Positions 12,247-24,440 of a DNA stretch of 64,000 bases are shown piece by piece. Below the pieces are notes generated by a model. The model saw only the letters and a list, made by a program, of their open reading frames with translations, searched no databases and was not told where the DNA came from. The first letter of the stretch is position 1, and each line of letters starts with the position of its first letter. Source of the stretch: Rusavskia elegans (taxonomy: Eukaryota > Ascomycota > Lecanoromycetes > Teloschistales > Teloschistaceae); NCBI GenBank assembly GCA_011316305.1, contig SAUG01000124.1, positions 1 to 64,000 of the forward strand. Direction: 5' to 3'. A program made the position numbers and the translations under genes.

Positions 12247-12891
12247 ATGCCGTCCGTAACCACTCCAGGCACCAAGTCTGGAATCATCACTTCAACAAGC
12301 GGCGAACGGCACATCCCAGCCTCAGTGCGCCCCGATGGTTCCACCCGAAAGGAAATCAAGATCCGCCCCGGGTACAAGCCTCCGGAAGATGTCGAAGTCT
12401 ACAAGAATCGAACAGCGGAGGCGTGGAAAACAAAAGGGGTTGGAGCTGGCGTACCGGGTGCCGAAGTCATAGGCAATGATGAAATCAAATCTACCAGCAA
12501 CAAAAACGCTAAGAGGAGAGAAGCTAGGAAGCGAGCAAAGGAAACTGGTGAGGTCAATGCAAATGGTGTGGACGCAGACGAAGGCACTCAGAAGCCGGAG
12601 GGAACACCAGAGAAGCAGAACCTTTCCGGTAAAAAAGTCGCTCTGGAAAATAGCGATTGGAGGAAGCAAGACCAGGAACCGGCAAGCACATTGGATCCCG
12701 AAGCCGAAAAGGAAAAGCAAGCACGGAACCTGAAGAAGAAACTGCGTCAAGCCAGGGAATTGCGGGAGAAAAAAGACAATGGCGAAAATCTGCTACCCGA
12801 ACAGTTTGCCAAAGTCATCAAAATCAACGAAATCATACGCCAACTTGACTCGCTCGGGTTTGATGCTGAGGGTGAGCGGAAGGAACAATGA
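12247..12891 (+). CDS. PYM1: PYM/WIBG homologue, Mago-Y14 partner (exon junction complex disassembly)
   Basis: A predicted cytoplasmic partner of Mago-Y14 that removes exon junction complexes at the ribosome. The N-terminal PYM domain is clear: SGIITSTSGERHIPASVRPDG followed by RPGYKPPEDVEVYKNR, corresponding to the Mago-Y14-binding N-terminus (GERxIPASxRPDGTxRK). The middle is Lys/Glu-rich and low complexity. The C-terminal coiled segment (LKKKLRQARELREKK...EQFAKVIKINEIIRQLDSLGF) matches the conserved C-terminal helix of PYM. It is a single exon of 214 aa from the ATG at 12247, chosen because the frame upstream of it (from 12178) shows no conserved sequence. The EJC link is known from animals and plants and is inferred here. 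Confidence 0.88.
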   Translation: MPSVTTPGTKSGIITSTSGERHIPASVRPDGSTRKEIKIRPGYKPPEDVEVYKNRTAEAWKTKGVGAGVPGAEVIGNDEIKSTSNKNAKRREARKRAKETGEVNANGVDADEGTQKPEGTPEKQNLSGKKVALENSDWRKQDQEPASTLDPEAEKEKQARNLKKKLRQARELREKKDNGENLLPEQFAKVIKINEIIRQLDSLGFDAEGERKEQ

Positions 12892-13324
12892 CCCCGGTGA
12901 TCAAGGACTAAAGTGACGGAACCTCCGGAATGCGATCACGATGCATGAATTGGCGTATAGGAATGGTCATCTGACTTTGGCGACGGTATACCCTTTTCAC
13001 GGCTTGGAGAGCTCCGATAGAGAGCTTGTGGTAGTGGACTCATACTTTGCTTAGAAAGGAAGCATGGAATCGTCCTCGGAGTGACAGGCTATGGTATGCA
13101 TTTTGGATAACAGAAGCATTAGGAATACTTCACCGGAGTGTGGGAGCAAGTTACAAGGCTTCAAAACTTCTCCATAACATGCTTTCCTTCGAGTGTGGTA
13201 TCGAGATGTTGTGGTCAAATTAGACGGAGATAACAGCCAAGATGCATGGTGTGGCGACAGTTCTTCGTTGAGGGTTTGCGTTGATAGTGTTCCTGCTTGG
13301 TGGAAAATGGAGGATCACAGCTTG
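12892..13324. other. Convergent intergenic region PYM / HEM14
   Basis: This is 3' flank for both genes. One plus-strand open frame (13193-13534) runs into HEM14 antisense and looks like a shadow. Nothing else was recognised. Confidence 0.4.
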
Positions 13325-15182
13325 TCAATCCTTTTTCTGTCGCATGACAGGAGCATAGTCCTTTGTAAAGGCCTCCAGACCAGTCTTCTCATCCTTACCC
13401 TCCACCAAGCCCATGACCACTTCTCTCGCAGATCGGACACAGTCGTTAAGTCCAACGCCGTTGTAGCTGTTGCCTGCAACTCGAAGCCGTCCATTGAATC
13501 TTTTCAATGCTTCATGTGCTTGTGCCATCCGTGAATGATGGCCTACCGTATACTGGGGTATACAATTCCTCTGCAAGCCCACGTGAACCGCTTGTGGCTC
13601 CTCTGAAACTCCCAAATGCCTCTGAAGGATAGCCTTCGCCATCCTCGCCCCTTGTTCTTCATCCGGGTACGCGACCCATCCGTCCCACCAGTGACCGCCC
13701 AGCATGACTGTAACCTTGGTCCCAGGGATCTCGTCCTGGCCGATAGTTGCATCAGAATCAAAGACGACTCCTAAAGCACGCTCCGGGTTCTGCTCGAAGG
13801 CCAGAGAACGTGGGAGTAGGTAGCCAAAACCTCGGGCTGGTAAGATCGATGGGTTGGAATAGTACAAGTTCACTACCATCACTGTTACAGAGGGGGTCAG
13901 GGACAGAACGGAGAGTCTAGATTCTGGTCTGATAATGTTATTCAGTGCTTTGCCTGGGATAGTTGAGATGACATGGGTAAAAGATTCTTTCTCCGACTGG
14001 CGAGTGATCTCGCCGTCGGATCGAGCCACTAGACTCATCTACGAAGGATGAGCGTAAGCAGTCGACAAAGCAAGCGCTCTAAGGCGTATCTACTCACGTT
14101 GGGAACGCCATCCACCTGGTCTAGCTGGAGTTCATCCACCTTGGTCAGAAGTCGGGTTGTGACATTGGCAGACTCCCGCAATTCGGCCTCCAACCGTCCG
14201 GCGAGCTGGCCGATGCCCTTTTTGAATGTGAAGACGCTAGAATTTCTGATCGCCTGGATGGTGTCGGAAGCGGGGGGTGCTTTGGCCCATGAGGCCTCGA
14301 GAGCTGTATCTTGCGGCCAATTTAGGCTCCACCCTCCAACAAAACCTGCAGTAACAGACTCCGCGGCTTCTTCGGCGGCCCATAGAAAGGGCATTATGCT
14401 TCGTACGCTCAACTGGTAGATGTCTCCGGCGTATATACCGTGTATCCCAGCAGAAACCAGATTATCTGCCAACGAAGATTTGCATCGGCGAGAAATGAAA
14501 GATCCAATTGACTCGTCATCAATGTTACCTCTGACAGGCTTGAAGAATTCAGTCAGACTTGCCGAGAACATGTTTTTGTACAAAGGTTCTGTGAAGATGG
14601 AGAATAAAACGTTGACTAGGGAAGATCCAGGCCCTGGCAAACGAACAAGATGATCAGGAAAGTAAATGAAACGGTTCTGAGCCGCAATCGACTCCTTTGA
14701 AGTCATCAAGACTTGGTCCTCCAAGGCTAGGTCACGTATCTGAGCAGTATCTTCAGCAATTGAGCCGCCCAAAAGTCGTTCTTACTAACCAGATCCAAAG
14801 TGACCCATCCATTTGGACGGGAGGGCCGCAGAGTACGCGGACCCTGCTCAAAGACAATGTTGCCGGTTCCTACATCGATCTGCTTCGAATGTAGCCATCC
14901 CCCCAGCCTCGAACTGCCTTCGAAAAGGGTGATCTGAGCCTTTGGTAGTTGCTGAGCAAGGTAATATGCACTTGCTAATCCAGTAATGCCACCTCCAAGT
15001 ACAGCAACGTTGAGAGAAGCTCGGTTGCTTTCATCCTTGAGATGCCTGGTTGCAAGAGTTCGTTGTTGAAGAGAATCATGACCACAGGCCGGCCGATGAC
15101 GGACGAGTCGACGTCGCCATTGCTGCGCCAGTGCCTGAGAGGTACATACTGAAGTCCTCTGCGCAGAAGCCCATGCAAGCAT
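13325..15182 (-). CDS. HEM14: Protoporphyrinogen oxidase, mitochondrial
   Basis: Oxidises protoporphyrinogen IX to protoporphyrin IX in the inner mitochondrial membrane (penultimate haem step). Three exons: 14790-15182, 14739-14098 (read minus) and 14038-13325. The introns are 50 bp (14740-14789, GTTAGT...CTCAG) and 59 bp (14039-14097, GTGAGT...CGTAG). The product is 582 aa. An Arg-rich presequence precedes the FAD dinucleotide motif NVAVLGGGITGLASAYYLA. Then come SRLGGW, FEQGPRTLRP and, across intron 1, TLDL|IRDLALEDQ followed by RFIYFPDHLVRLPGPG, all typical of PPO. The C-terminus carries the flavin-binding part VAGNSYNGVGLNDCVRSA. The gene is intact. Confidence 0.95.
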
Positions 15183-15568
15183 TACCTAACGCTACTGCAA
15201 TCAAACAAATTAATTCATCAGGGCTATATGTACAGCGACCCTGACCTTTCTTTCAAGTTCGTCAATTGATTTGAATTGTAAGCGAGCGGTTGGGGGCTGA
15301 AATTCAAGTCACTTCTCTCGTTGATCACGTGGTCCGTCATTCATTATTCAACTGTCACATAGCCATTCCCAATAATATTTAATGTATGCTGACAATTAGA
15401 TAGATGTTTTAGGCATGCTCCCTGTATATAAATGTCATTCGCAGCCGTATCTATCTACCCCTTACGCCGGACTTGTTCCAATGCCCTGGTGACCGCCCCC
15501 AAATCGTACAGAAACATGAGTAAATATTGAAACATCAACCAGCCTTTGCATGCAACCCTGACAAGACC
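15183..15568. other. Intergenic region HEM14 promoter / NAB2 3' flank
   Basis: The 386 bp between two minus-strand genes includes an AT-rich stretch near 15,350-15,430. No gene or repeat was recognised. Confidence 0.4.
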
Positions 15569-17277
15569 TCAAGTAACAACTTCTGCTCCAAGACTCGAAG
15601 GGTCACTCGACTGCGCTTGGCCATTGCTGGGTACCACCAGTTCTTCCGCTACGTTATCATCAATAAATTTCCGCTCGCTAACATGTTCCTTCTCCTGATC
15701 TCCATCGGCCGTCCACACCTTGTCACCAAAGGCCCCTTTTTGTTGACCCTCTGCGTGTTTGTAAGGGCATGCAGGGTTAAGGCAGGGATTGAATTTGCAT
15801 GTGACGCTGCTATGCTTGAATTTGCAACCTGGCCGGGTGCAATTCTCGCCAAATCGGCATGACGGCATCGGTGGCATCGATGTTGGGTGACGGAACGGGC
15901 ATGAGGGATTCGTGCAGTTGGGGAAAAAGCGGCAATCTTCGGTGGTGCTATGAGCCGGATTTTGAGAAGGCGAGGGGTGTCGCATCACGCACTTTCGATT
16001 CTGACACCGTGCGCCAAAGGGACAACCGCTTGAAAGATCCATCGTGATTCCTGGAGGGGCAGCAGGAGACTGGTGAGCGAACGGGCAATCTTGCTTCGTA
16101 CATTTGAGATTGAACTTGCAGATGGTGTCTGACGATTGCTCCCGCTGGGACTTCTGCGAGCTCTCAGCCTCCATCGATGATGTTATGTCACCGTTAACAG
16201 CGTCCTGCCCGTTCTCAGCAACTCCATTCGCCTGCTGCTTGCGAGCCTGGAATCCGGTTTGAGTATTTTGCTGGCGTTTGTTAAAGTTTCCGTTCGGCCG
16301 GGTTGATGGACGCTCGACTCTCTCAAACAATGATCGATCAGGTTGCTGGTTTTGGATTTGGTTTCCTGGACGGAAGTTTGGATTAATAGCCGGTTCTGTT
16401 ATCCCTTGGTTGAAGGACTGCTGTTGTGGGGAGAAGATCTGGGACATCATGCGAGCTTGCTCTTCGAGCATAGCCAATAGCGCCATCTGTTGTTGGGGCG
16501 ATGCGTTCATGAGAGGCCCAGCCATGCCACCGCTTGGGGCTCCTGCGCTTGGAGCTCCCGTCGGCCTCAGGTTCGGTGGGACTCGTTGATTGCGATTCAG
16601 ATCTCCGCGCGGGCCCTTGGGTGGCTGTCTGTTATGCATATTGATCCGCTCAGTACCCTGCTGAGGCCGCACCCGGTGGAGCATGGCGTCGCCCGAGCGG
16701 TCCATTGCTTTTGAGAGCTGTCCGATCAATCTCTTATTTCCAGTGCGTGATCCATTTCGCATTGACTTTGGGCCGGTTGGTCTGCCAGCACAACCCATTA
16801 GCAACGGACCAGGTATTCTGTACGTTGCAGAACGTACATTGAGCCCTCTTGAACATCATCCATGGCCTCACCCACATCCGCGTCTGGCGTCCCCATCGAA
16901 CCGAGCTGTCTGTGATCATCATGTGATCTGTTCTCTTCGGTTTCATAAGATGGGATAGCCTGTGCATCCGGTGCCTGTTGTAATTGGGGTGCAACGCCGC
17001 CGGAAATCTGCGCATTCAGGAGATGCACCTGCTCAAAAAGCCATACTGCAAAGTCTGTTGCACCGCTATCGCCGGGTCCAAAACTAAGCAAGTCATTTGA
17101 GAGTTCTGATGCGATCTGGTCCTGGGTTTTGCCGTTCACGAGCATAAGGATAATGTATTCTCCAAGTGCCGAATCATCAAGACCACCAGTGCTCCAGCCA
17201 AGCTCTGTAAGTTTCGGTTGGACGACATTGCTCAGCGCATCAGCCAGAGGTGTGTTGAGGGAAACCTCCACCGACAT
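15569..17277 (-). CDS. NAB2: Nuclear polyadenylated-RNA-binding CCCH zinc-finger protein
   Basis: An NAB2/ZC3H14-type protein that binds poly(A) and controls tail length and mRNA export. Two exons: 16838-17277 and 15569-16781. The 56-bp intron (donor GTACGT, acceptor TGGCAG) preserves phase. The product is 550 aa. The N-terminal Nab2 PWI-like fold spans residues about 1-110 (LADALSNVVQPKLTELGW...LSFGPGDSGATDFAVWLF). A conserved PTGPKSMRNG follows, with GNKRLIGQLSKAMDRS next, then a Gln/Pro/Asn-rich middle. Five tandem CCCH fingers of the Cx5Cx4-6Cx3H type are near the C-terminus (for example CKFNLKCTKQDCPFAH, CRFFPNCTNPSCPFRH and CRFGENCTRPGCKFKH). I start at 17277. An in-frame Met at 17358 would add an unlike sequence. 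Confidence 0.93.
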
Positions 17278-17688
17278 GATGGACCGAAAGGAAAGGTTTG
17301 GGGCTTTGAGACTGGGCGAGTTCAAGCAAGCTCCTCCGGGATCAAATAAACAAAGCAACTAGAATTCTAGTAGCGGACAGTATCGAGTAACTTGTGCAGT
17401 CGTATTCCGGAGAGAATAAGTTGTTAGGTTGTTTCAAGCACAATGCAGATGGAATCAAATGCGGCAAGCGGATCATTCATAAGGCTGATTTTAGCCGCCA
17501 AGCACCCTAAGGTAGTGTACCTTAGTTCTCGTTACGTGAGCTGTACCGTACCTACGTACACCTTGCTACCTCGCCCAACTACCTCACTCCTCCTGCATAG
17601 CTATCACACTTGACCTACGCACAATCGAGAACGATCGACTCGTTCTTTGAAGCTACTTCGCAGCTTTCAGCCCCTCACACCCTGAACG
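17278..17688. promoter_or_regulatory. Divergent promoter region NAB2 / PRE2
   Basis: The 411 bp between two divergently transcribed essential genes include a C/A-rich stretch of CTACGTA/ACCTA-like repeats around 17,500-17,600. A proteasome regulatory element (GGTGGCAAA) was looked for by eye and not seen. Confidence 0.5.
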
Positions 17689-18725
17689 ATGAACTCACTC
17701 GTTGCCCAGTACAGCCGGCCAGCGTTTCGGAATGAAGGATACTCAGAGCAGGAGCAAGATGAATTCTCACAGACTACACCACCACTATCTTTACGATTCG
17801 CCATGCCCCCGATAGCGAATGTGAGCATTATGTCCAACCCTTCTATGGACAGCTTCATTCCGCCTGATATAGAAGCTGATCATCCTAGCCCTCTTCATTC
17901 CTTCGCGCTGTAACGGATGACTATTCGAATCCAAATTGTCCGATCAAGCTAGCGCATGGCACAACGACGCTGGCTTTCAGATTTCAGGGTGGTATCATTG
18001 TCGCCACGGACTCCCGAGCTACCGCGGGGGACTGGATAGCAAGTCAGACGGTTAAGAAGGTTATCGAAATCAACAACTGCCTGCTCGGGACAATGGCGGG
18101 TGGAGCTGCGGTGAGCTCCATCGATACCACCATCAATGGCTCTTCCCCAAGCTGACGGCGGTTGTTCCCTAGGATTGTCAATACTGGCTCGCTTACCTCG
18201 GGATGCAATGTCGGCTGCATGAGCTTCGTCACAAGCATCGTATATCGGTAGCTGCAGCCTCGAAGATACTTTCCAACCTTGTCTACTCGTACAAAGGCAT
18301 GGGCTTGAGTATGGGGACAATGTGTGCCGGAGTGACGCCACAGGAAGGACCAGCACTGTACTACATTGATTCCGACGGTACACGGTTAGCGGGCAATTTG
18401 TTCTGCGTTGGGTCAGGGCAAACGTTCGCGTACGGCGTTCTCGATGCGGAATATCACTATGACCTTTCAGAAGAGAACGCGTTGGAACTTGGCCGAAGAA
18501 GTATACTGGCAGCCACTCACCGGGACGCGTTCTCTGGTGGTTTCATCAACCTGTATCACGTCAAGGAGGACGGATGGGTTAAACATGGATTCAATGTGAG
18601 TATCCCCCAGCAGGCCATGTCATCCGTGCGCGAGCTAACATGCTTCGCAGGATACCAATCCGATATTCTGGAAGACCAAGTTGGAAAAGGGGGAGTTCTC
18701 CAATGTGACTTCGGAGCTGGTGTAA
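17689..18725 (+). CDS. PRE2: 20S proteasome subunit beta-5 (chymotrypsin-like)
   Basis: The catalytic beta-5 subunit of the 20S core. Four exons: 17689-17820, 17889-18110, 18173-18595 and 18651-18725. All introns are 55-68 bp, start GTGAGY and end in CTAG or GCAG. The product is 283 aa. An approximately 70-residue propeptide ([12 protein letters not shown], then [15 protein letters not shown]) is cleaved before the nucleophile in [11 protein letters not shown]. Further hallmarks are [55 protein letters not shown] and [16 protein letters not shown]. The C-terminus ends in NVTSEL plus one residue, as in the family. The first intron is essential. Reading through it gives a stop, which hides the gene from simple frame inspection. 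Confidence 0.96.
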
Positions 18726-19114
18726 GACAGGCCATGTTGCATGCGGATGTGGCTTTTCTCGACATCATACACAGCATTGAAAGGCGCTTGACTTCTACTG
18801 TAATTTCTAGCCACTGTCGTATTAGCTTAGGGATGAAGAGATCGTGGGCGTGGAAACAAAGATGCCAAGAAAGCATCAATCTGATTCAATGTACTATGAG
18901 CCATTCTATCAACTTGATGCATCGACAGCGTCGACGCTCTGTGTTAGCACAAATACAGTATATAGTACGGAGTACTGTCCGATTCGTCATGTCGTCAAGC
19001 AAAGCTTTCGCCAAGTACATTTAGGCCACGTTCAGGTGATCGACCCGCACCATTGAGGTCTTTTCAGCCCTATCACTATCGCCTCTTCGTGTCATGTGCA
19101 AGGATGAGGTGGTT
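18726..19114. other. PRE2 3' flank up to transposon island
   Basis: Ordinary-composition sequence with normal CpA/TpG frequency. A plus-strand open frame that overlaps PRE2 exons continues here but is out of frame with it. No gene was recognised. The TA target dinucleotide of the inserted island is at 19115-19116. Confidence 0.45.
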
Positions 19115-19116
19115 TA

Positions 19117-19206
19117 CAGTCGTATTCAAAACCCTGAAGTTCCGGCCGAGGGCGGGGGACCTAGGGTCGATTTATTAGCGAACTATACTAAAATTAACTA
19201 TAAATT
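19117..19206 (+). repeat. Left terminal inverted repeat of outer element
   Basis: Starts CAGTCGTATTC immediately after TA (19115-19116). The reverse complement of the right end matches it for about 90 positions, with only a few C/T or G/A differences in the inner part. The middle is very GC-rich (CCGGCCGAGGGCGGGGGAC) and contains no CpA or TpG, so RIP could not touch it. Confidence 0.9.
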
Positions 19207-19399
19207 ATAATCTAATCTCTATAGCTATAGAAATTATAATTTATATATCTAATTCGGCTAAATTAAAACTCGCGATAGTATTTTATTCGTAAATCCTAGT
19301 AGTTATTTCTAGACGCTGTTATCTAATCCTTTTTTTGCCGCTACTATATTTTTACTATTTTCTTCTACTATTCGTATTAATATCTTCTATCGTTTAACC

Positions 19400-20420
19400 C
19401 GCGGGAATTTTAATAAAACTATTATTAACGGTTATAAAAGCCGTATATCTTTTAGCTAAATAGAAAAAATAAAACGAAATTAGAAAAAAAACGGCGATAT
19501 TATTACTAAATCGAAAAAGAAAATCGATTTTTTTTAATAAAAAAAATTTCGAATAATTTAAAATCTTTTTAAATTAAAAACCGCAAGTTTATTATTATAT
19601 ATTATAATAGTTTTTATATAATTTCTATAATACTATCATTAGCTAACTAATATTTAGTAGAATTTTTAAAAAGTTTTACTATTTTAAAAAAAAGGTTTAT
19701 TATATCGTCGTCTAAAAATTCGATAAATTAAAAAAGAAATAGCGTTAGCGTATAATTAAATACCGTTTAGATTAAATTATCTATCTAAATAAATCGGCGG
19801 CTTATAAATAAATAGATTTAGTTTTTTTTTCCTTTTCTACTAATTTAATACTAATTCGGTTAAATAATAGAAAATTCGGATAGAATTATATAAACGTATT
19901 CTATAAAATTAAATAAAATCTAAAATATTAAAAGAAATAAAATATTTTTTTAATATTAGATATAATAGAATATATTATCTAGAAAATTATTTATAGAAAT
20001 TATATAAACGAGCTTTTTAATTAATTTATTAGATAATATATTCTATCTAAAATAGATATCGGTAATAAATTTCGATTAATATTAGTATTAGATAATACGA
20101 AAATCTATTATAACGCCGAATTAAAAAATATATACGCCGCCGTAAACGTTATATTAATATTTCTATTTCTATATTTTCCGGATTTTAATTTTATCGAAAT
20201 TTTATTTATATTATTAAAGATTTAAATAAAGAAATACTATAGATTTATAAATATTTATAGTAAAAAAAAAAAGAATTTCTAGACTTTTTTAATAACGTTA
20301 TAGAGTTTTAGATATAGAATAGTAAATTAATAGATCTATTTCGCAGTATAGATTATATTTAAAAACTTTAAATAGAAATATATAAAAACTATCGCGAGAA
20401 ATTGACGAAATTCAAATCGT
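19400..20420 (+). pseudogene. Tc1/mariner (IS630-type) DDE transposase remnant
   Basis: The clearest part is 20,083-20,240. Translated, it reads LVLDN followed by an AELK-like helix, AAVNVILIFLF and then PDFNFIE. This lines up with the hallmark mariner block (LDN...HH..., V.L.FLPPYSPDLNPIE) that carries the second and third catalytic acids. Prolines in the hallmark appear as Leu/Phe, as RIP C-to-T changes predict. Upstream sequence has scattered TAA/TAG codons of the RIP type. The boundaries are approximate. It is non-functional. It agrees with the TA duplication and inverted repeats of the whole block. Confidence 0.75.
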
Positions 20421-20617
20421 TTATATATATAAATAGTTTATATCTCCTTTAAAATTTCTATCTATTTTACTATAAATTATTATTATTATTATTATTTAAT
20501 CTAATATAATAGGCTCGATTATCTAGATTTTATATATTATTTTTATTAAATAAATTTTTATAATTTTTCTGCTATATCTAATTTTATATAGTTTATTATA
20601 AAAGGTTTTCCGCCGAT

Positions 20618-20844
20618 TTATTATTAAAATATAAAATTTCAAACTGATTTTCTATAACTATAAAAAAATAAAGTATTTATATATATAAATATTTCCACGC
20701 TAGATTTATATCTATTTCTATACCCGTTTTTACGATTAGCGACCGGATTAATTAATATTCGAATTCGTATATAACTATATAATCTAAATATATATTCTAT
20801 AATTTTTAAATCGTTTATATAATTTAAAATTCTAATTATTATAT
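20618..20844 (-). repeat. Probable 3' LTR of the Gypsy element
   Basis: Direct-repeat partner of 33800-34026. The best-matching core runs from CTATAACTAT through ATTTCCACGCTAGAT to TATATTCTATAAT. It is more AT-rich than its partner, so it was hit harder by RIP. Confidence 0.7.
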
Positions 20845-22089
20845 TTTCTCTTTTCTAAATAAAATATAGAAGGAAGTAAATATTTTCTAAAACTAAATAG
20901 TAATAGAAATAAAACTATAACTAGTAATAATAAATAAAATAAAATAATAAGTAAAAATTTATCTTCGTAAGATTTATATAGAAGTAAATAAATATATTAA
21001 TAGAAACTCGCTATCGACTACTATAATTTCGAACTTTTTAATTTTCGGAACTTTTTCTTTTAATAATTTTATCGATTATCTATTCTAATAATAATAATAA
21101 TAACTATAATAGTATATCGTATCTAATCCGGCGGCGGTTAAAATTATTATGAAATTATTATAAAATAGTAGATAGCGAGTTAAAAAAATAATAATTATTA
21201 TTTATAAAAGTAGTTACTATTTATATATAGTAATAGATACTATAAATTAGACTATTCGATAAAAATATCGTTTATATTAGTAGTTTCGTTAATTTATTTC
21301 GGGAAATATTACCTTTTCTAATAATTTCCGGCGTTAAAATATCGAAATTTATATAGAATATTTTAGTAAATTTAGGCGATTTATCTAGATTATATATCTA
21401 TAAAAGTTTAATACTATTTTTATATAAATAAATTATTTTTTAAATATATACGATCTATTTTCTTTCGAACGACTAATTTTATTTTAGTTATATAGAATTT
21501 AAACGAGTAAATTTTATAGTTTTTATACTAGCGATATTATCCGTTCCTTTATCTATTATATAAATATATAATAGAAATTCGAAGATATTAGACTGGCCGT
21601 CGGGTCGGGTTTCGAATTTAGATTAGCTAATCCGATCCGACCCGAATCGAATTAAAGAATAGTCCGATCCGACCCGAGTCGAGTCGGATTATTATAAGAT
21701 TCGATCCGATTCGGATCCGGATCGAACCCGGGTTTCTAGATTCGACCTATTAAAACTACTAAAACCTTCTTTTCTATATAGAAAACCTCCGCTTTTACTA
21801 TATATTTATATTAATATTTTAGGTACTATTTAAATAGATATTAATTTTTTACTAATAAATAGTAAATAATAATTAAGTTAATATTTATATATCTATATTA
21901 TTCTTCTATATTACTTTATTATCTAAATATAAATTATATTAATTCTAAATCTTTAAAACTAATATAAAATATCTAATCCTTTTATATCTAGCGAGATTTT
22001 TTCCGACGGGTTCTTTTTAGATAAGATCTATCCTAGCTAGTCTATAAATCAGACGGCAAGCCGATCTATAAGCGTTATACTATTAAAAT

Positions 22090-24440
22090 TTAATCGATTA
22101 TATAAAAAGTAAAGACAGATTATTAAAGATATAGCTAATAAGATTCGAACCGACTATCTAGTACTAGTTTTTCGGGACGATAATAGGTATATTTAATAGA
22201 ATCTAGATTACTATAAAGAGTTCGAATATTAGTAGTTTAGTATTTCTTTAGCTATCGGTATTAAAGATAAATTCTATAGAAAACTAGTTAATCCTTTTTA
22301 GTTAAAAAAAGCTATAGAATATATATAGTCGAAATAGTAGTAAAAATTCTACTAGATAGCTTTAATAATAGATAGTCTACCTAAGATTATATATAAAAAC
22401 TATTCTAAGATTTTCGACTATTTTATAACTTCTAGTTCTTCTAATATATCTACTATAAAGAAATTCCTTAATACTATCGTTTACTAAAAAACCAAGCGAC
22501 ATAACTCGTAGTTTTTTATTAAATTAATATTTATCCGCGTAAGTAGCTAATAGTAATATAAAGAGATAATATAAAGCTTATTTTAATTATAGAAAAAGAG
22601 CTATATTAAATTCGAATCTATTTTCGACTAAATCGTATAGGATAAATACCTATATAAAACTTTCTTAGATCTAAATCTACTAGTTCGGACTATCGAAAAT
22701 AAAAGATTTAAACTACTACTATAAATATTTCATCTAGATATAAAGTTTATCGGCCGTATATAATTTATATAGATAGTTTTCGATAGCTATAATACTATCC
22801 GCGAGTAAATTAAATCTAATTTAATAATTTTAGGATATATTTCCTTTATATTAGATATTTAGTTAAGTCTGTAAAAGGTCGCGTATTTAGAAGTACTCGT
22901 ATACTAGATTAATATTTATTTTTAACTTTAGAAACGTCTAATTAGATTTATATTCCTTTCTATTAATTACTCTAGCTATTTATAGTACTAGAAGCTATTA
23001 AAGCTTTTAGAATTTTTCCAGCTTAAGCCGAAGCTTCTAGATATTATTACCGATAATACCAGTTCTAATAGTACGTTAAAAGAAAAGTTTAAAAAGGTTT
23101 TTACTCGGCTCGATAGCCGATAGAATCGAGTCTAAAATTTTCTACTTTACCTAGCTTATATAATTAATCTAGTAGTTTAAAACTTTATTAATACTATTAG
23201 ATTATAGATAATTAGCGACGATTTTATCTAAAAATTAAATAAAAAGTAAATTAGGACTATTAGTACTAGCCTATTAAATATCGTAAAAAAGGTAATATAC
23301 GTAGGTAATATAAATTTAGAAGTTTTAAAACTAATATTTATTTTAAGCTCGTATTATTATAGTCTATATCTCTACCTCCTTTTAATATAAGCTTCGCTTT
23401 AAAGAAATCTAAAAAAGGATCGATTCTAATTTCTAATCTAGAAATATAATTTAAGATATTTATATTTAATAGAATTCGATGTATTTTATAATTCGTCGGG
23501 TATATTAATTATACTATTTTATTAACGAATTTATAGAAAAGAATTCGCAAGATCTATAAATATAAGAGATTATCTTTAATATAAATAAATAGCAACCTTT
23601 TTTCTTTATAGATAGTATATTATAGCCGTTCTATAAAATTACTTTATTAGTTTTAAAAACTATAGATATTAGAATTTATTTAGTATTCCGACTTTATAGT
23701 ACTATTTTCAATTATTTTATTAGAATAGAAAAAGTAGTTCGATTATCGAACTACGCTAATAAAGAAATAATATTAATAGTTTATAATAATACTTATATAA
23801 AATTTACGAAATATTATTTTCGTACTAAAAATAAAAGTAGATTAATTTATAATATTACGAATATTTTAGATTCTATAGTAAAATTTAACCTTTATCGAAA
23901 CTAGAATAAAAAAGATAACGACGAAAAAATAAAAGACTTTTTAAAGTATAAAAATAGGTATCGGAACGAATTTAAAGAATATTTTACTAAATACTACAGG
24001 GAACCTATTAATCTATTAAAATCTAAAACCCGCCGTATAGAGAAAAATAAAGTAATATAAAAAGGTAATATATTATAACTTTACTAATCAGTTTAAAGTC
24101 TATTTTATCTATTTTAAATAATATTTTTTAATAACTTTAGCGTTTTCGAGCAGCTGTTTCCGAAGCTAATCGATATCTTTATACTAATACTACCGAGGAA
24201 AATCTAAATTAGATATTCTAGAAAAATAATACTTCGAACTTTCTAAAACTAATATAGATAGCTCGCAATATTTTTATTTATCTAATATCCTCGGTAGGAA
24301 TAGAGCAGACTTTTAGTTTTATAAGGAAAGTTTATTAGTAGGATTAAATCTAAATAATTCCAGAGTATATAGAACAGATAATAATAATTAAATACTATAA
24401 CCGTACTATAGATTTAGAAGTAGAAAAAGCTTTAAAAGAG
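22090..24440 (+). pseudogene. hAT transposase remnant
   Basis: Two blocks are recognisable after translation. At about 23,040-23,190 it reads IITDNTSSNSTLKEKF and then LAYIINLVV, matching the hAT RNase-H-like core (TTDNASNN...CLAHVINLVV) with a catalytic Asp. At about 24,240-24,410 it reads ARNIFIYLISSVGIEQTFS and IIPEYIEQIIIIKYYN, matching the C-terminal hAT dimerisation domain (ARD.L.IPSSS...E..FS...LSPETIE). In-frame TAG/TAA codons are spread throughout, as expected from RIP of CAG/CAA/TGG codons. The N-terminal boundary and any BED zinc finger could not be fixed. It is non-functional. Confidence 0.8.

Noticed and set aside
18203..19024. A 273-codon plus-strand frame read as one gene
   Set aside because: Its first part is PRE2 exon 3. 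After the intron at 18596 it is out of frame, and the conserved C-terminus of beta-5 continues in another frame and stops at 18725.
21589..21760. The CGGGTCGG/CCGACCCG-rich blocks as a CRISPR-like array or rDNA spacer
   Set aside because: The units are irregular, occur in both orientations and lie just inside hAT ends. Subterminal transposase-binding repeats explain them better.
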